A DNA stretch of 64,000 bases from Chaenocephalus aceratus. Its lineage: Eukaryota > Chordata > Actinopteri > Perciformes > Channichthyidae. The position numbers and the translations under genes were made by a program. Positions 12,713 through 24,899 of this stretch are shown one piece after another; position 1 is the first letter of the stretch, and each line of letters opens with the position of its first letter. The notes beneath the pieces were generated by a model, which was not told where the DNA came from, searched no databases, and saw nothing but the letters and a program-made list of their open reading frames with translations. Where the stretch lies: the NCBI GenBank assembly GCA_023974075.1, contig CM043788.1, forward strand, positions 13,419,216 to 13,483,215. The letters are read 5' to 3'.

Positions 12713-13512
12713 CGGGGGAGTACTTCAGGAAAGTCGACGGGCTAGTGGAGTACTTCGTGACCACAGAGTGTGAACGTTGTGATCAGCTGTTTTAGCGCAG
12801 TTCTCCAGTGAAGGGGGGGAGTCTCCCTCCGCATCCCGTTGGCGTAGTTTTGGCACAATTCCGTTGTACAGACCGACGTTAACAGCAGCCCTGTCTGTGC
12901 ACACGGAGACCGACTCTGTCGTCCGGTGATCTAACCGCCTTCTGGAAAAGCTTCACAAGTACGTTGGTACGCAAATGCGCTTTGTGACACAAGTGGTACG
13001 CATTTCAGATTACGCACATAACCTGCGTACCAGTTATGTGCACCCCTGTACTACAGCAAAAGTATTCTCCGTCGGGACTTCCTGCAACAACACCACGCCG
13101 TTATCTTGATTCTGATTGGCCAGAAGACATTATCAAAGATGTTCTATTGAGAAGACAATCACTACGTGACAAAAGTTTTCAAAACCGTTTCTGGTCTTCG
13201 GTATTTCCAGACAAGTGCCTACTGAAATCAATCTTACTAACTGCTGTCTGTGCAATTTACTCCGCGAGTTGGCGGACTTTATTTTGCTTACTTTAACATC
13301 ATTTTTCACGGTGGGGCTAAGCCATTTCTTGGTATGGCTGTAGCCTACCCTTAACGTAATTAATTCAAAAAATGAATTACCGCCGTTAACGTGATAATTT
13401 TGACAGCATTAGTATTTTTATATGGTCTTAAAGTTACAAACGGCCCTTTGAGTGCAGCCATAATGCTGATGTGGCCCGCGATTAAATTGAGTTTGACACC
13501 CCTGATCTAAAA

Positions 13513-14410
13513 TGTAACATAGACATGAGACCAAATAAACAAATGATAGGAAGACATACATAGTATTTTCTGTTTTTCTGCATACTTGACATGAATAGGA
13601 TAAAGGGATCTCATATTGTAGGCGTTGCATACATGTGTAATTCATCTGTACTCAGCACAGCAAACTGACAGTCAAATAGGCTATGTCCTACAAAACCATG
13701 CCAACCTGGTGAAATACCAAATGTTTAGGGAGTTTTGTTGAAAAACATTGATGATATAATTAAAGTAAAGATTGAAATTGGAATTTCTCGAGAGAAGGGA
13801 ATGGGAAGGAAGTGTTTATACAAATGTCCCTTCTGCCTTGTATTGGCTGATGAGGTACATATTAAAGCCACCATCGAAGGTTCAGTGTCAAATTAAGCGG
13901 CGGTCTTGAATGAAAGGCTGCTTGATAGAAGGATGTTTTGCCTGCAACCGTTTTCTCGTCCCGTTTGTCTTGCTGGCCCGAAAGCAGAAATGTCAAGAGT
14001 GATGGTCAGCAATCTATTTACATCTCTGAGAGCCTCGGAGGCGAAGAAAGACCAGAGATAGAAATGATTGACTGATTGAGTCAACAAAGCACTGTGGAGA
14101 TAGAAATCAATATGAATAATTCCCGCGCGCTGCTCATGTGTTGACATTTTGATCATGGCATTAAACCGGAAGGTACATTGAAACCGATGGCCGGATCAAA
14201 GTAGAACTAAAAATAAACGTTATGTTATCTACACACATAGATATTATTGTATACAGTTCACTTGGGATTTTAAGACAATGGGCATAAATAATTTACAGTT
14301 TTTGATTTAATGTTCATCTAACAGATTAAGTTCCCTTACTTCAGTCTTTGGCTTACCTATTTCAAATCTTAAATTTGGTTTGAACTTACTGTTTTGTTCT
14401 GTTTCCACAG
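13513..14410. other. NOS1AP intron next to exon
   Basis: Intron sequence ending in the acceptor TTTCCACAG at 14402-14410. No element recognised. Confidence 0.6.
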
Positions 14411-14469
14411 AGGAAGGAGTGGACGTGGGATGAGAGCAAGATGATGGTGATGCAGGATCCCATTTACAG
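14411..14469 (+). CDS. NOS1AP: NOS1AP PTB-domain exon (second visible)
   Basis: This 59-bp exon encodes RKEWTWDESKMMVMQDPIY plus two bases (AG) of an arginine codon completed by the next exon (phase 2 exit). It is preceded by TTTCCACAG and followed by GTAAGC. The motif KEWTWDESK...VMQDPIYR is characteristic of the NOS1AP PTB domain. Read after the exon at 6984-7076 it continues the lysine-rich stretch with no frame break. The exon is very short and sits between a 7.3-kb and a 32-kb intron. It is also flanked by two oppositely oriented copies of one hAT family (11153-13411 and 15007-15954), which could affect its splicing. Because 59 is not a multiple of 3, skipping it would shift the frame. 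Confidence 0.94.
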
Positions 14470-15006
14470 GTAAGCAGACCACAAGGTTTATTTTAAATAT
14501 AAAATGTCATATTTCTTCCCCATAGAGAAATACTATTTTTTATTTTTTTATTTTATGAACTTTGGTCCTCATTGGGCTTCTTTCCAAACACGTTTTAATC
14601 CAAACTTGACTAAATTCAGTGTTGTGTGAATCCTTTGTCCCTGTCATTGCAAGCGTTGACATTTTGAGAAATAATGAAATTGTAGTTTGTTAATGAAACA
14701 TTTTACTGACTCAAGGACAGGACAGCAAGAAGATGTTATAAAGAAAATGCTGCATAAACATATCGGAGACATTCATTACAGACATTTGGAGTCAGAGATG
14801 GGGTCTATGACTCTGCCGAACAGTTAATTCATTTTTAATATGGCACTTTGAGAAAAATCTATTTAGCAGAAACTTCAATAAAGGATTTTCTGCATATTAA
14901 TAATGCATGTAATAAATGAGCAGACCAATTATGATGATACATCTCCTTACATGTAAAAGTGCTGTTGTTACCTTTCCAATAGTGACACAAAATGTTATGT
15001 TTTCAT

Positions 15007-15954
15007 TAGTGCTTTAACGGCGGTAATTAATTTTTTGAATTAATTGCGTTAAAATATTTAACGCATTTAACGCATGTGCAGAATGGCTACACCCATACCA
15101 AGAAATGGCTTAGCCCCACCATGAAAAATGATGTTAAAGTAAGCAAAATAAAGTCTGCCAACTCGCGCGGAGTAAATTGCACAGACAGCAGTTAGTAAGA
15201 TTGATTTCAGCAGCCACGGTTTTGAAAACTTTTGTCACGTAGTGATCGTCTTCTCAATAGAACATCTTTGATAACGGCGTGGTGTTGTTGCAGGAAGTCC
15301 CGACGGAGAATACTTTTGCTGTAGTACAGGGGTGCACATAACTGGTACGCAGGTTATGTAATCTGAAATGCGTACCGTCACTTGTGTCACAAAGCGCATT
15401 TGCGTACCGACGTACTTGTGAAGCTTTTCCAGAAGGCGGTTAGATCACGACGACAGAGTCGGTCTCCGTGTGCACAGACAGGGCTGCTGTTAACGTCGGT
15501 CTGTACAACGGAATTGTGCCAAAACTACGCCAACCGGCTGCGGCGTGAGACTCCCCCCCCCCCCCCCCCCCACTGGAGAACTGCGCTAAAACAGCTGTTC
15601 ACAACGTTCACACTCTGTAGTCACGAAGTACTCCACTAGCCCTCCCCCTCTCGACTTTCCTGAAGTACTCCCCCGTTGATATCAACACGTAATGAATTAA
15701 GACCCCACGGTTTGATGATTGATAGGTGTGTGGGCTGTCTTTCATTTTGACACACAGACAAATGTTATAATAACATAGATACTGTATGTTAAATGGATAT
15801 ATCCGCCTTCTTTCATTTATCTTTCCATTCCCACAACAATATACATAAATAAATGGCATATTTTGGACATAGTTCGAATGGTGATTAATCATGATTAATT
15901 AATTTTTAAGCTGTGATTAATCTGATTAAAAATGTTAATCGTTTGACAGCCCTA
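15007..15954 (-). mobile_element. hAT element, inverted copy of the 11153-13411 family
   Basis: A 948-bp element flanked by the perfect 8-bp duplication GTTTTCAT (14999-15006 and 15955-15962). On the minus strand it starts TAGGGCTGTCAAACGATTAA, as does the + strand copy at 11153. It holds a 20-odd-base run of C near 15552. Its internal sequence matches the other copy closely over most of its length, without the 276-bp duplication or the nested insertion. Together the two copies form a long inverted repeat around the 59-bp NOS1AP exon. Confidence 0.93.
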
Positions 15955-15962
15955 GTTTTCAT

Positions 15963-16940
15963 ACTTCATTATCATCTCCACTGTTCATTAGTTGAACAAT
16001 CAAAAACCCCATACAAGTTGATCCTATCCTCAACTTCTCTTGAATGTGTCAAGATGTGTGTTTTAATTCATCAACATTTTACAACTGCAAGAAAGGTTTC
16101 ATGCTGAGGCACCTCAATGGCTCCAAATAGTTTCAAAGCTCTGTGACCCCACCCTTCCTCCATTTGCATGGTTGGCTTGTGTAAGCCAACCATGCTGGTG
16201 GTCGCTTCATTACCCAGCCGTCATTTGGCAGTAGAAAGTCCATGGTCTTCTCAATAGTTCTGGCTCACTCGTTTAGGTACCTGTTTCTTAAGAATATCTT
16301 ATAAGCCTAGTGAGGAATGTAGATATATTTGTACAAAGTTTCTTGATATCTCCATCAGTTCTCTATTTATGTGGCTGGATGACAAACTAGCAATGGTAGC
16401 TTGGTTGCTAACTGGTTGCAACCAAGTTTTGTCAACTTGTTTTTTTAATTTTTTTAAACCTTCCTCAATTATTATTTGAAATATCAGAACATCTCTTGTA
16501 TTATCTTTATCCAAATGGATGTTTACTTGAAAAAAAGGATCAATCAATATGGAAAATGTTGTTCTTTGTGAACCTGTTCAACAACTATTAACTGAAGGCT
16601 GGCTACAAGTGCCAACAATATGGCTGACTTCACTGAAAAATTTAACATAACTTTTAACGCTGGTCATAAAAGTCTTGGTTTATATGCAAGATCAGAATAA
16701 GTGACAAGGCTTGTGTTGAATAATGGAATGAATGAACAATAGAGAAGACCTCATGGGGACAGGATTTGTGAGTATGAGAGAGTAAGTGTATGTTTGTTTA
16801 GATCTGGAGTGTCCTCCCTGCACTCAGTTCCACCTCACAGGATTGTTACCATAAGGTCCAGTTCATTCAGTCAATTTGCCTCAGGGTATAATCCTTGGAT
16901 TCAAACTTGTACCACGCAGCCTGTTTTTTTTTTAAGAGAC

Positions 16941-16941
<1 letters not shown>
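15963..16941. other. NOS1AP intron, unique part
   Basis: Apart from the 30-bp hairpin at 16166, nothing was recognised. Confidence 0.5.
16166..16195. repeat. Short perfect hairpin
   Basis: GCATGGTTGGCTT and AAGCCAACCATGC are exact 13-bp complements separated by GTGT. It could be chance or a small template-switch product. No run of T follows and there is no gene context for a terminator. Confidence 0.9.

Positions 16942-17034
<93 letters not shown>
16942..17034. repeat. (CA)n microsatellite
   Basis: About 46 uninterrupted CA units. The open reading frames crossing it are products of the simple repeat and not genes. Confidence 0.98.
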
Positions 17035-17036
<2 letters not shown>

Positions 17037-19542
17037 GCTGGGAGGCGACTTGTTTGAATTGGTACCTCAGACGTATTTGTTGAGAGATGAGAACAACCCT
17101 TTGAGGGGTCCACACCAGTAATCTTCTCCTTAACACACACCAAAACCCTAGCACAAACTCTTACAAGCCAGCACACAGACGCGTAGTGAAACCAGTAAAG
17201 GGTGCATGACTAAATTAGTTAGTAACAGTCTTGTTCTATGGAATATCTGAAAGAAAGCAGAAACAACCGACACACACATTTTATATTTTGTATTGGATGA
17301 CTCACACTTTATCCTCTTATTCTCGGTACCTTTTCACACACTCACATTGACACGCTTACTCCCAGGCGGGCACCGCTCAGAAGTGCATCCAGGAGCCCCG
17401 TTGAAGGTTTGGGCTTTGGAAATGATTCTGTCAGAAAGATGGATTTTGCCACGCTGTTTTGTAAGCATCTCTGAGCTTTGAAATTTGGAAAGATTGGTTT
17501 GGTGGGATATGTCTCAGCTTGTCCCGCTCTTCCGAGCCTTGTGCACACTTATCTGACAATGCAGTCACAAAGTTACCACGCAGGAAGATCAATCAGTCAC
17601 TGTCATCTGCTGAGTCGAGTCTGACAGATCCGTCTTGACATCTCATCTTTCTGTTTAACTTTGTATAAAATGAACAGTGTAATTTCTTAAATATGTATAG
17701 TTTCTGTGTGAAATGGTACCTCTACCCTCTTTACTTGCAAGTATATACTATTTTGATGTTAGCTGACATTAGGTTTGATTATGTTTACATTTTGTATTGA
17801 TTTTTATTGATCAATTAAGTAGTGTTAATTGTTATGTTGTCCCACCAAATCTCAAAAAAGTTGCCACCATTTCAGATCAAAAATGATGTCGTATTGACAA
17901 ATATGGAAACATCAAATCTGTTTTCCTTAAAATTGTGATAAAGTCTGTAAAGTTGCCCTTGTACACACATAACACTTTGCTGCTTTGCAATGGAATCATG
18001 GTTTCCTCTGTCAGTCAAGCCCTTCCTAGAGCATCATCTTTAACATTGATCAAAGTTTGCTTGTTGATTCTGACTCCACTTGTTCAGCCAGTTACATTTT
18101 GTGAATCTGAAAACCACTAGAAGGGTAAAGACTGCTGGTGTCTGGGAATAAGGAGGCATTCGGCTGTCAGTTGCCCGTCAGCAGAACTTTAACTTGGAAT
18201 GGATTACTTTTTCCTAGCTAGTTTTGCTCTATACAGTAGCTAACTTACAGTTAGTATACAACAATCACCTAAGAATTCAAGTCCAATTCTCGAAAGCCAC
18301 AACTGTAAACCAAAGAGAACTGGCTGTCAGCCATATTTTAAACACAATAAACATGCATTGAGATGAGATATGTGTAATCTCTATCAATCAACACAATAAT
18401 AATGCATGTCATTTAAAGGATAGGTCCAATCTGTTTTATTATAACATATTCATGCAATATGTATCCTGGGAGAGTAATTAGTCTTTTTGCTGAACTGCAG
18501 CAGAGGGGTATATCCTGGCCCCATTCCAATACAGTCTCAATACCCACCTGCACCAGAAGCAGGTGTTAATTCAGTTTTTGTCCCACCTCTGTGTAATACC
18601 CTCAGTCATGCCTGATAAAAGTAGCATTCAGTCATTTGACCTTGTTCTATAATCAGTCAATGGCCTCGACTGATAACATTCAATTAATAATCGGCCACAT
18701 TCTGATATGAATACATGTTATGTTTCCCACAGGCCACTTCAGAACCAAACTGTTGGGACAGTCCAATGTCCTTGGCTACTTTCAAAGTCATGTTAATTTG
18801 TTATCAATATGCAAGAAGTTAAGGTGATATCTCTCAGCGTGAGCATCGTGAATCCAATTTTAATTTGAAAAGTGACCCCATGCAGTGTGCTGTCTAGTCC
18901 TTAAGGATAAGAGAGATTAGCCTGTAAATGTAGGAAATATTTAGCATTTGTGTCAGCCTCCTATCATTAAAGTGTACATTAGAAGCTTTCCTTAGGCCAC
19001 TGAAAATCCCTGTGTGAAAATACGGTGTGAATGTAACCCTTTGATGACATGCTTGAATGAATGCCCTCCATAAGATATAGCGATACATATTCACATCTTT
19101 CTTTTTGAAAGGCAGGGAGGGAAAGTGCTCATCAAACTGTTTTTAAATGCCCCTGTGTGGCTTTTTGAGATTCACAGTGGCTGGATGCTACATTTCTAAA
19201 TCATTGGGGAGGATTTAGCTGAGCGCTTTGCATTTCTTCTGTGCATTCCTTTTCATCTTCAGCTGCTTTCTAGCTGGAGCCACTGGCTCACTGCCACTGA
19301 GGCTGTCCACCCACCTCGCATGCATCAGCGCTGGCAGGGGTCACATTTACACATTTCTTGTAAATGTCTGAGGACACAGTATTTCAGTCATTTATCATTT
19401 ATTTCACACATGTTTTATTTGATTTAGCCCATTGACAAATTTAAATTACATTCAACTGTATTATTTCCACCAATGGGGCAATTACAGTATAATATCTTGT
19501 GCTCACAGAGGAACACAGTCACAACAAATGAACAAACAAATA
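17035..19542. other. NOS1AP intron, unique part
   Basis: Intron of ordinary composition. No exon, TIR pair or RNA gene recognised. Confidence 0.55.
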
Positions 19543-19550
19543 AATTAGAC

Positions 19551-20508
19551 CAGGGGTTTTCAATGTGTGGGAAGAGCCTCCCCTCAGAGAACATAAGAAC
19601 AGCCGCGCCCCCCCTCCCAATTATTGTTGTTGCTATAATGCAGGGGTATTCAATTGCATTTCAAAGAGGTCCAGTAAGAGAAAATGTCATTAAATGCTCT
19701 GTTTTCGCTGTCTACCTTTCTCCTTTTTGAGCACGCCATTTAAAATTACTCACTGCTGTTTCTCTCTTCTTGTCTCGTCTCTGTGTGTGTTTGAATCTAT
19801 CGTGCTGACTCACTGACTGCACCGTTTTGATTGGCTGAATAGCGTCACCTCCTTAAAACATTAAACAATAACTTTTTAAAACCTTATTATCTTTATGTTT
19901 TTTTTTTTTTTACATTTTCAACATCGTGGATAAATTGCTCCCGGCAACACACTGAACGTCAACTTTGCCTCCTTATTACACTCACCCCTACTTTAGTGGG
20001 AACAATGAGTCTGCGTCTTTGATGCGCACATGCGGATGATGCGGGGATGCAATGTAGACAGGAATAGATCATCCTCTGGCTGCAGCCTTGACCGGTACTT
20101 GCTTTGATCAAAGTCAATGCGGAAAACCCGCGCTGTAGGTGGAGGCAGGGTCGGACTGGGACTAAAAATCAGCCCTGGAATCTCACCCAGCCCAGCCACA
20201 CAAATTGGTAGAGCACGCTAGTCAACGGTTTTATATTGTATATTACATACAAAATAAAGGGCGGTGCCAGCCGTCAGCGAACCGAGCCGGCCGTCAACGG
20301 CCCGCTGTTCTGTGATTCTCCAGAACACACAGATGGCCAGTCTGCCCCTGGGTGGAGGTGAAGGGAATGAGCACTTGTCCAGCCTTTTTGGCGAGGTGGG
20401 GGAACTCGGTCTCCACAGACAGCGTTATTTTTTTTCTCACGCTGCGCCTCCCCTGCGCTCTCTGGCGACCCCCCCAGGGAGGCGCGCCTCACACTTTGAA
20501 AAACGCTG
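19551..20508. mobile_element. Mosaic hAT element
   Basis: The termini are CAGGGGTTTTCAATGTGTGG and CACACTTTGAAAAACGCTG, flanked by AATTAGAC / CATTAGAC (7 of 8 match). The 958 bp are a mosaic. At 19642 it contains the left end of another family (CAGGGGTATTCAA, also seen at 61773). At 20147 it contains CAGGGTCGGACTGGG, itself a hAT-like terminus. At 20307-20342 it has a 36-bp block shared exactly with the unrelated hAT at 41261. No transposase is present. The GC-rich frames here do not code for a recognisable protein. Confidence 0.8.
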
Positions 20509-20516
20509 CATTAGAC

Positions 20517-22007
20517 AATACATTAGAATTGCACTCGCATTAGCAAGCTTCATGGATGGTCCCATTTCCCAAATAAGGAAGCCATACATCCCACTACCTT
20601 ATGTGAGCTTTAAGATCTAATTTGGAAACTACATAGACAATTTGAAGAAGATGTGTTGTATTTATTGCTCAAAGAGTTATAACAACATATTGCTCTTTAC
20701 AAGTTGTTGTTCCCACTTCAGTGGGCTTTCAAATGTTCTCCAAAAACATGAATGCAGCACAAATGCCCCTATTTCGCAATGTATACACCCTGTTAATTGA
20801 AAAAGTAATTGGTTATTCCTTAGCCCAAGCTACACCTTCCTCAAAGATTCATGAAAATCTGTCAATTTGTTTTGTTTAATGCTGTTAGAAATGTATCTTG
20901 TTTGCTCTTGTAGTCAGTAGAACATACCTAAAAATGCCCAAAAGCTGGTTTTCAGAGAGTTTGTTGGTTGCACAAATAATTCATTTTCTGTCTTTCACAA
21001 GCCTTTAACAAACAGCAGATAAAAGATTCTAAATTGAGATACAGCCAACATAATATCTTCACTCTGAGGATCTAAAACCCTATGTGCAAATATTAAACTA
21101 TGCGTGATAACATCCAATAAGTGCTTCTCAGAATCATGTACACACAGACGCTCCACACAGTGTGCACATACTTGAATGATGTATGTACAGTTCTATAAAA
21201 CAAGCCTCTTGTACATTATAAAAGTAAATAATACAGAATTGTACATGTTGACTGTTGGCACCACTGCTCCAAAAATATAAAATCAGAATCAGAGGAGACA
21301 GGTCTACTGCTGCTGTAGCTTTACAGGATGTTACTATTCCGTTCCCATCTGACTACTACAAGAAAACAATTCTAAGATGATGCTGATGGAGAGAATTGCA
21401 GTGGCTTTCAAACGGCCATGTAGTCACGTTGCAAACTTGTGTCCCTCTTCTTAAAGTGACAAACAGCACAAGAAGAGCTGGAATCAAATGCTTACAGCTG
21501 TTACTGCCATCAAACAACTGCCAATCTTAGTACTCGCGTCACTTCTAAAGAGTGGAACTGTTGTTGATCATGGTGTTGACCCTGTGATAACTCAAGCTTG
21601 TGCAGTGAGAGGTGAAAAAGGGCTTACTTTCAGACATCGTGGTCAATATAAAAAAAACTGTGCTCTAAATCTGTAGTTCCCAATAGTTTCTGCTCCACTG
21701 GTGGATATGCCTTTTCCAACCAACTTCACATTAAAAAAAATCATGGTGCTATTTTCGCGAAAGAAAAACCTTTTCTTTTAATCGACCATCTTGAATGTAC
21801 CGGCAAATTGGGTAATTTTCCGCCACTTGCAACCCATGAGTAAACATAGTTGTACACAATAACAGCAATTTGCAACAACTTAATACTCAATCAAACACTT
21901 CTCACAGTCAGCTTGTATTATGGTCAAAAGAACATTTGATTGGCCATCATTTACGGAACTATTTTTAACTGTACCTTGCACTCAACAGGTCTCTACTAAT
22001 GCAGTAG
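20517..22007. other. NOS1AP intron, unique part
   Basis: AT-rich intron without a recognised exon or element, up to the sharp border of the composite repeat at 22008. Confidence 0.55.
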
Positions 22008-22844
22008 TTCAATCAGGAGAGACGTGATGTATGAAATACATGTTTATTATCGGTCACATTATATAAATGAAACATAATGATGACAGTTTATAACAAGTGA
22101 ATGAAATGTGTTTTGGCGACTAGGCCCAGGTTTTGTAGGACATCATTCGGGAAGGGAAAGAACCGTTTCCGATGAACCCCCCTGGGTCTAGACCTGGTGG
22201 TGGTGATAAGTGGTTAGGTCCGGTTGAAAGGGAGAAGGTTGAGCTTGGCCCTGAGTTGGAAGCAGGAGGCGAAGGGGTGGAGGAGGGTTGCGCGTTGACG
22301 CCTGGAAGACAGCTGATAGGAAAGGGGAGAGCATATATAGAGGGTTTAACAGGTGCGATAATTAGGCTTGTGAATGGAGGGAAGTGATAGGTTAGCTGAG
22401 GAGTGGCGCTCCCTGTCATCCAGTGGAGGGAGCGAGTATTGCCATGACGAGCAATACGGAGTGTTAGGTCTTCCTGTCTGAACTTGCGCTCAGCTTCATT
22501 TCAATCAGGAGAGACGTGATGTATGAAATACATGTTTATTATCGGTCACATTATATAAATGAAACATAATGATGACAGTTTATAACAAGTGAATGAAATG
22601 TGTTTTGGCGACTAGGCCCAGGTTTTGTAGGACATCATTCGGGAAGGGAAAGAACCGTTTCCGATGAACCCCCAAAGAAGTGAAGTATGAAGTACTGAAC
22701 GTGAAGACATCTTACCTTGTGGGATGCAGTGGAAATCTATGGATGAAAATGAGAGGTTAATACATGTGGGAATTTAGACGTACTGATGCCTCCCAGGCGT
22801 CCTTCCTGGCCGTACGGGGCATCCCGGCCGTACGGGCAATAATA

Positions 22845-22990
22845 TTAAACATGAACACAGACCCGGAGGTCACAACCTGACGTGCAGGGTTAAACATGAA
22901 CACGAACCCGGAGGTCACGACCTGACGTGCAGGGTTAAACATGAACACGGACCCGGAGGTCACAACCTGACGTGCAGGGTTAAACATGAA
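22845..22990. repeat. 45-bp tandem array (unit 2 of the composite repeat)
   Basis: About 3.3 units with TTAAACATGAACAC at 22845, 22890, 22935 and 22980. Each holds GACCCGGAGGTCACAACCTG or a one-base variant. It is homologous in position and length to the array at 24098-24595 but strongly diverged from it. Confidence 0.93.
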
Positions 22991-23722
22991 CACAGTGACA
23001 CGTATGCTGACGTGCTATGAAACCACCACCACCAGTATAGGCATAATTACCATTCTTTTAGTGTTTGCGAGACCTTGGATAGCCAGCACGCGCTGATGTC
23101 CGGCGAATGTGGGATGTGAAGGGGGAGGAGACCACCGCCCGAGTTGCAGGGATGAGGGAGAAATGCCTGATTGCAGCAGAGGTGCTGAGCCTATCTGAAC
23201 GAAGCCCTGATATGCTATTAAGACGCCGCAACCAGTTATGCATTATTTACCATCGGTAAACTGAAGAGCTCTTAGATTGCAGCACGAGCCGATGTCCGGG
23301 CGAAGAGGGAGATGTAAATAAGTAAGCACGAGCTGTTAGCTGGAGTACAGTAATGCATGAATATCATAGCCTGGATTGATGCGAGCCAAGTGAGCAAACC
23401 CGAGAATATGAATGAAGTGCAGAATGCACGCAGAAAAGACGTACACTTAGCTAAATGCTGAGACATGACCCACGATATAGTATAGCTTAATAACAGTTAA
23501 GTGCGCCAGGATGAGTCATAGATGCTGATAAACTGATTGAGTGATTAAGATTGTCTTCCATCATCTGAGTGAGGATGGTGGGAGGAAGGGGAGAGCAGAT
23601 TTAAAGGGGTTAGCAGGTGCGATGATTGGCTAGCCGGGGCGTAATGCCCCTGATCACTTATTGAGATAACGTGTGACGCCCGATGATGTTGTCTTCCTGA
23701 TTGAACTTGCTCTGAGCTACAT

Positions 23723-24066
23723 TTCAATCAGAAGAGACTTGATGTATGAGTACATGTTTATTACCGGGACACATGATATGCGGGAATAGTGATGACGTAT
23801 TACGATAAGTAACTGTAATGATGTTTTGGCGATTAGGCCCCGGGTTTGCAGGATGATCATTCAGGAGGGAAAGAACCGCTCTGATGAACCCCCAAAAGAA
23901 GTGAAGTATGAAGTACAGAGCTGTGAGCAATCCTTACCTTGCGGCTGGCTGCGGAGATCTATGGATGAAAAAGAGAGATTAACATGGGGACATGATGAGC
24001 GCCGGAATCGCTTCCGGGCTGCGAGGTTAGTCATGTGCGGGACCACTGCCCGAAACCTGCACGCAG
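23723..24066 (-). repeat. Diverged A module (A3) with minus-strand splice-donor motif
   Basis: A diverged copy of module A opens with TTCAATCAGAAGAGAC near 23723. On the minus strand it has AATAAA (complement of 23757-23762) and GCAAG|GTAAGG (complement around 23933-23940). The same donor-like motif is present in unit 2 at 22711-22719. Retention of these two motifs while the surrounding sequence has diverged suggests they matter. Confidence 0.65.
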
Positions 24067-24097
24067 GTTTACCATGACGCAGACCCACTGGCCGCAA

Positions 24098-24595
24098 CCT
24101 GCGCCCGCAGGGTTAAACCTAAGCGCGGACCTGTGTCCGCAACCTGCGCCCGCAGGGTTAAACCTAAGCGCGGACCTGTGTCCGCAACCTGCGCCCGCAG
24201 GTTAAACCTAAGCGCGGACCATTGTCCGCAACCTGCGCCTGCAGGGTTAAACCTAAGCGCGGACCTGTGTCCGCAACCTGCGCCCGCAGGGTTAAACCTA
24301 AGCGCGGACCATTGTCCGCAACCTGCGCCCGCAGGGTTAAACCTAAGCGCGGACCTGTGTCCGCAACCTGCGCCCGCAGGGTTAAACCTAAGCGCGGACC
24401 ATTGTCCGCAACCTGCGCCCGCAGGGTTAAACCTAAGCGCGGACCTGTGTCCGCAACCTGCGCCCGCAGGGTTAAACCTAAGCGCGGACCATTGTCCGCA
24501 ACCTGCGCCCGCAGGGTTAAACCTAAGCGCGGACCTGTGTCCGCAACCTGCGCCCGCAGGGTTAAACCTAAGCGCGGACCTGTGTCGGCAACTTG
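24098..24595. repeat. 45-bp tandem array with alternating variants
   Basis: Eleven units of 45 bp (TTAAACCTAAGCGCGGACC at 24113, 24158, 24202 and then every 45 bp to 24562; one unit is 44 bp). Each unit contains GCGGAC-NNNN-GTCCGC, with the loop alternating between CTGT and CATT in most of the array, and AACCTGC-GCCC-GCAGGGTT, so two small hairpins per unit. Because 45 is divisible by 3 and the unit lacks stops, long frames are open on both strands (for example 220 codons on the minus strand). These frames are not evidence for a protein. Confidence 0.95.
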
Positions 24596-24899
24596 ACTCA
24601 GACCCACGTTCGCGACCTGCACTTGCGGGATTAGCATACGCAGATCCGGAGTCATAGCCTGACAGATCCGGAACCGTAGACACGTATACATGCTGACGTG
24701 TTACCACGCCAGTTATAGGTATATTTACCATCTTTTAGTGTTTGAGGGACCTTTGGATAGCCAGCACGGCACTGATGTCCGGGCGGATGTAGGATGTGAA
24801 GGCAGAGGAGGACCATCGTCCGAGTTGTTGCAGGGATGAGGACGAGACGCCTTGATACGCAGCGGAGGTAGCTGCGCCTATCCTGAACGAATGCCCCGA

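Larger units (their letters stand above)
11153..13411 (+). mobile_element. hAT element (TAGGGCTGTCAAA family), second layer
   Basis: The left terminus is TAGGGCTGTCAAACGATTA and the right terminus GATAATTTTGACAGCATTA, flanked by a perfect 8-bp duplication GTATTTTT (11145-11152 and 13412-13419). It shares most of its length with the inverted element at 15007-15954, including the Tn-end ATTAATCATGATTAATCACC region and the CAAACCGTGGGGTCTTAATT block. It is longer because a segment of about 276 bp is tandemly duplicated (from 11361 and 11637) and because a 986-bp element is inserted at 11727-12712. Confidence 0.92.
10592..13504. mobile_element. hAT element, outermost layer of a nest
   Basis: The TIRs are CAGGGGTGTCAAACTCAA at the left and its complement TTGAGTTTGACACCCCTG at the right. 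The flanks are ATCTAACA (10584-10591) and ATCTAAAA (13505-13512), a target duplication with one mismatch. Most of the 2913 bp is due to a later insertion at 11153-13411, leaving about 650 bp for this element itself. Its left part holds a degenerate run of TTTTTTCTCAGAATTTGAC-like units around 10755-10910. No transposase is present. Confidence 0.9.

Noticed and set aside
16166..16195. Transcription terminator or small RNA gene
   Set aside because: Only a 13-bp hairpin in an intron, without a T tract or promoter elements.
22120..22419. 99-codon minus-strand frame in unit 1 of the composite repeat
   Set aside because: Proline/serine-rich with no recognisable domain, and it runs across the TATA-like motif. 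It might be a short element-encoded peptide but nothing supports it.
24098..24595. Possible CRISPR array
   Set aside because: Units are contiguous with no unique spacers, and the context is a vertebrate intron. The same holds for the arrays at 22845 and 29325.
24069..24731. 220-codon minus-strand frame with 15-residue repeats, and similar frames on the + strand
   Set aside because: The frames come from a 45-bp repeat without stops that is open in several frames on both strands; no start context, splice continuity or domain supports a protein.
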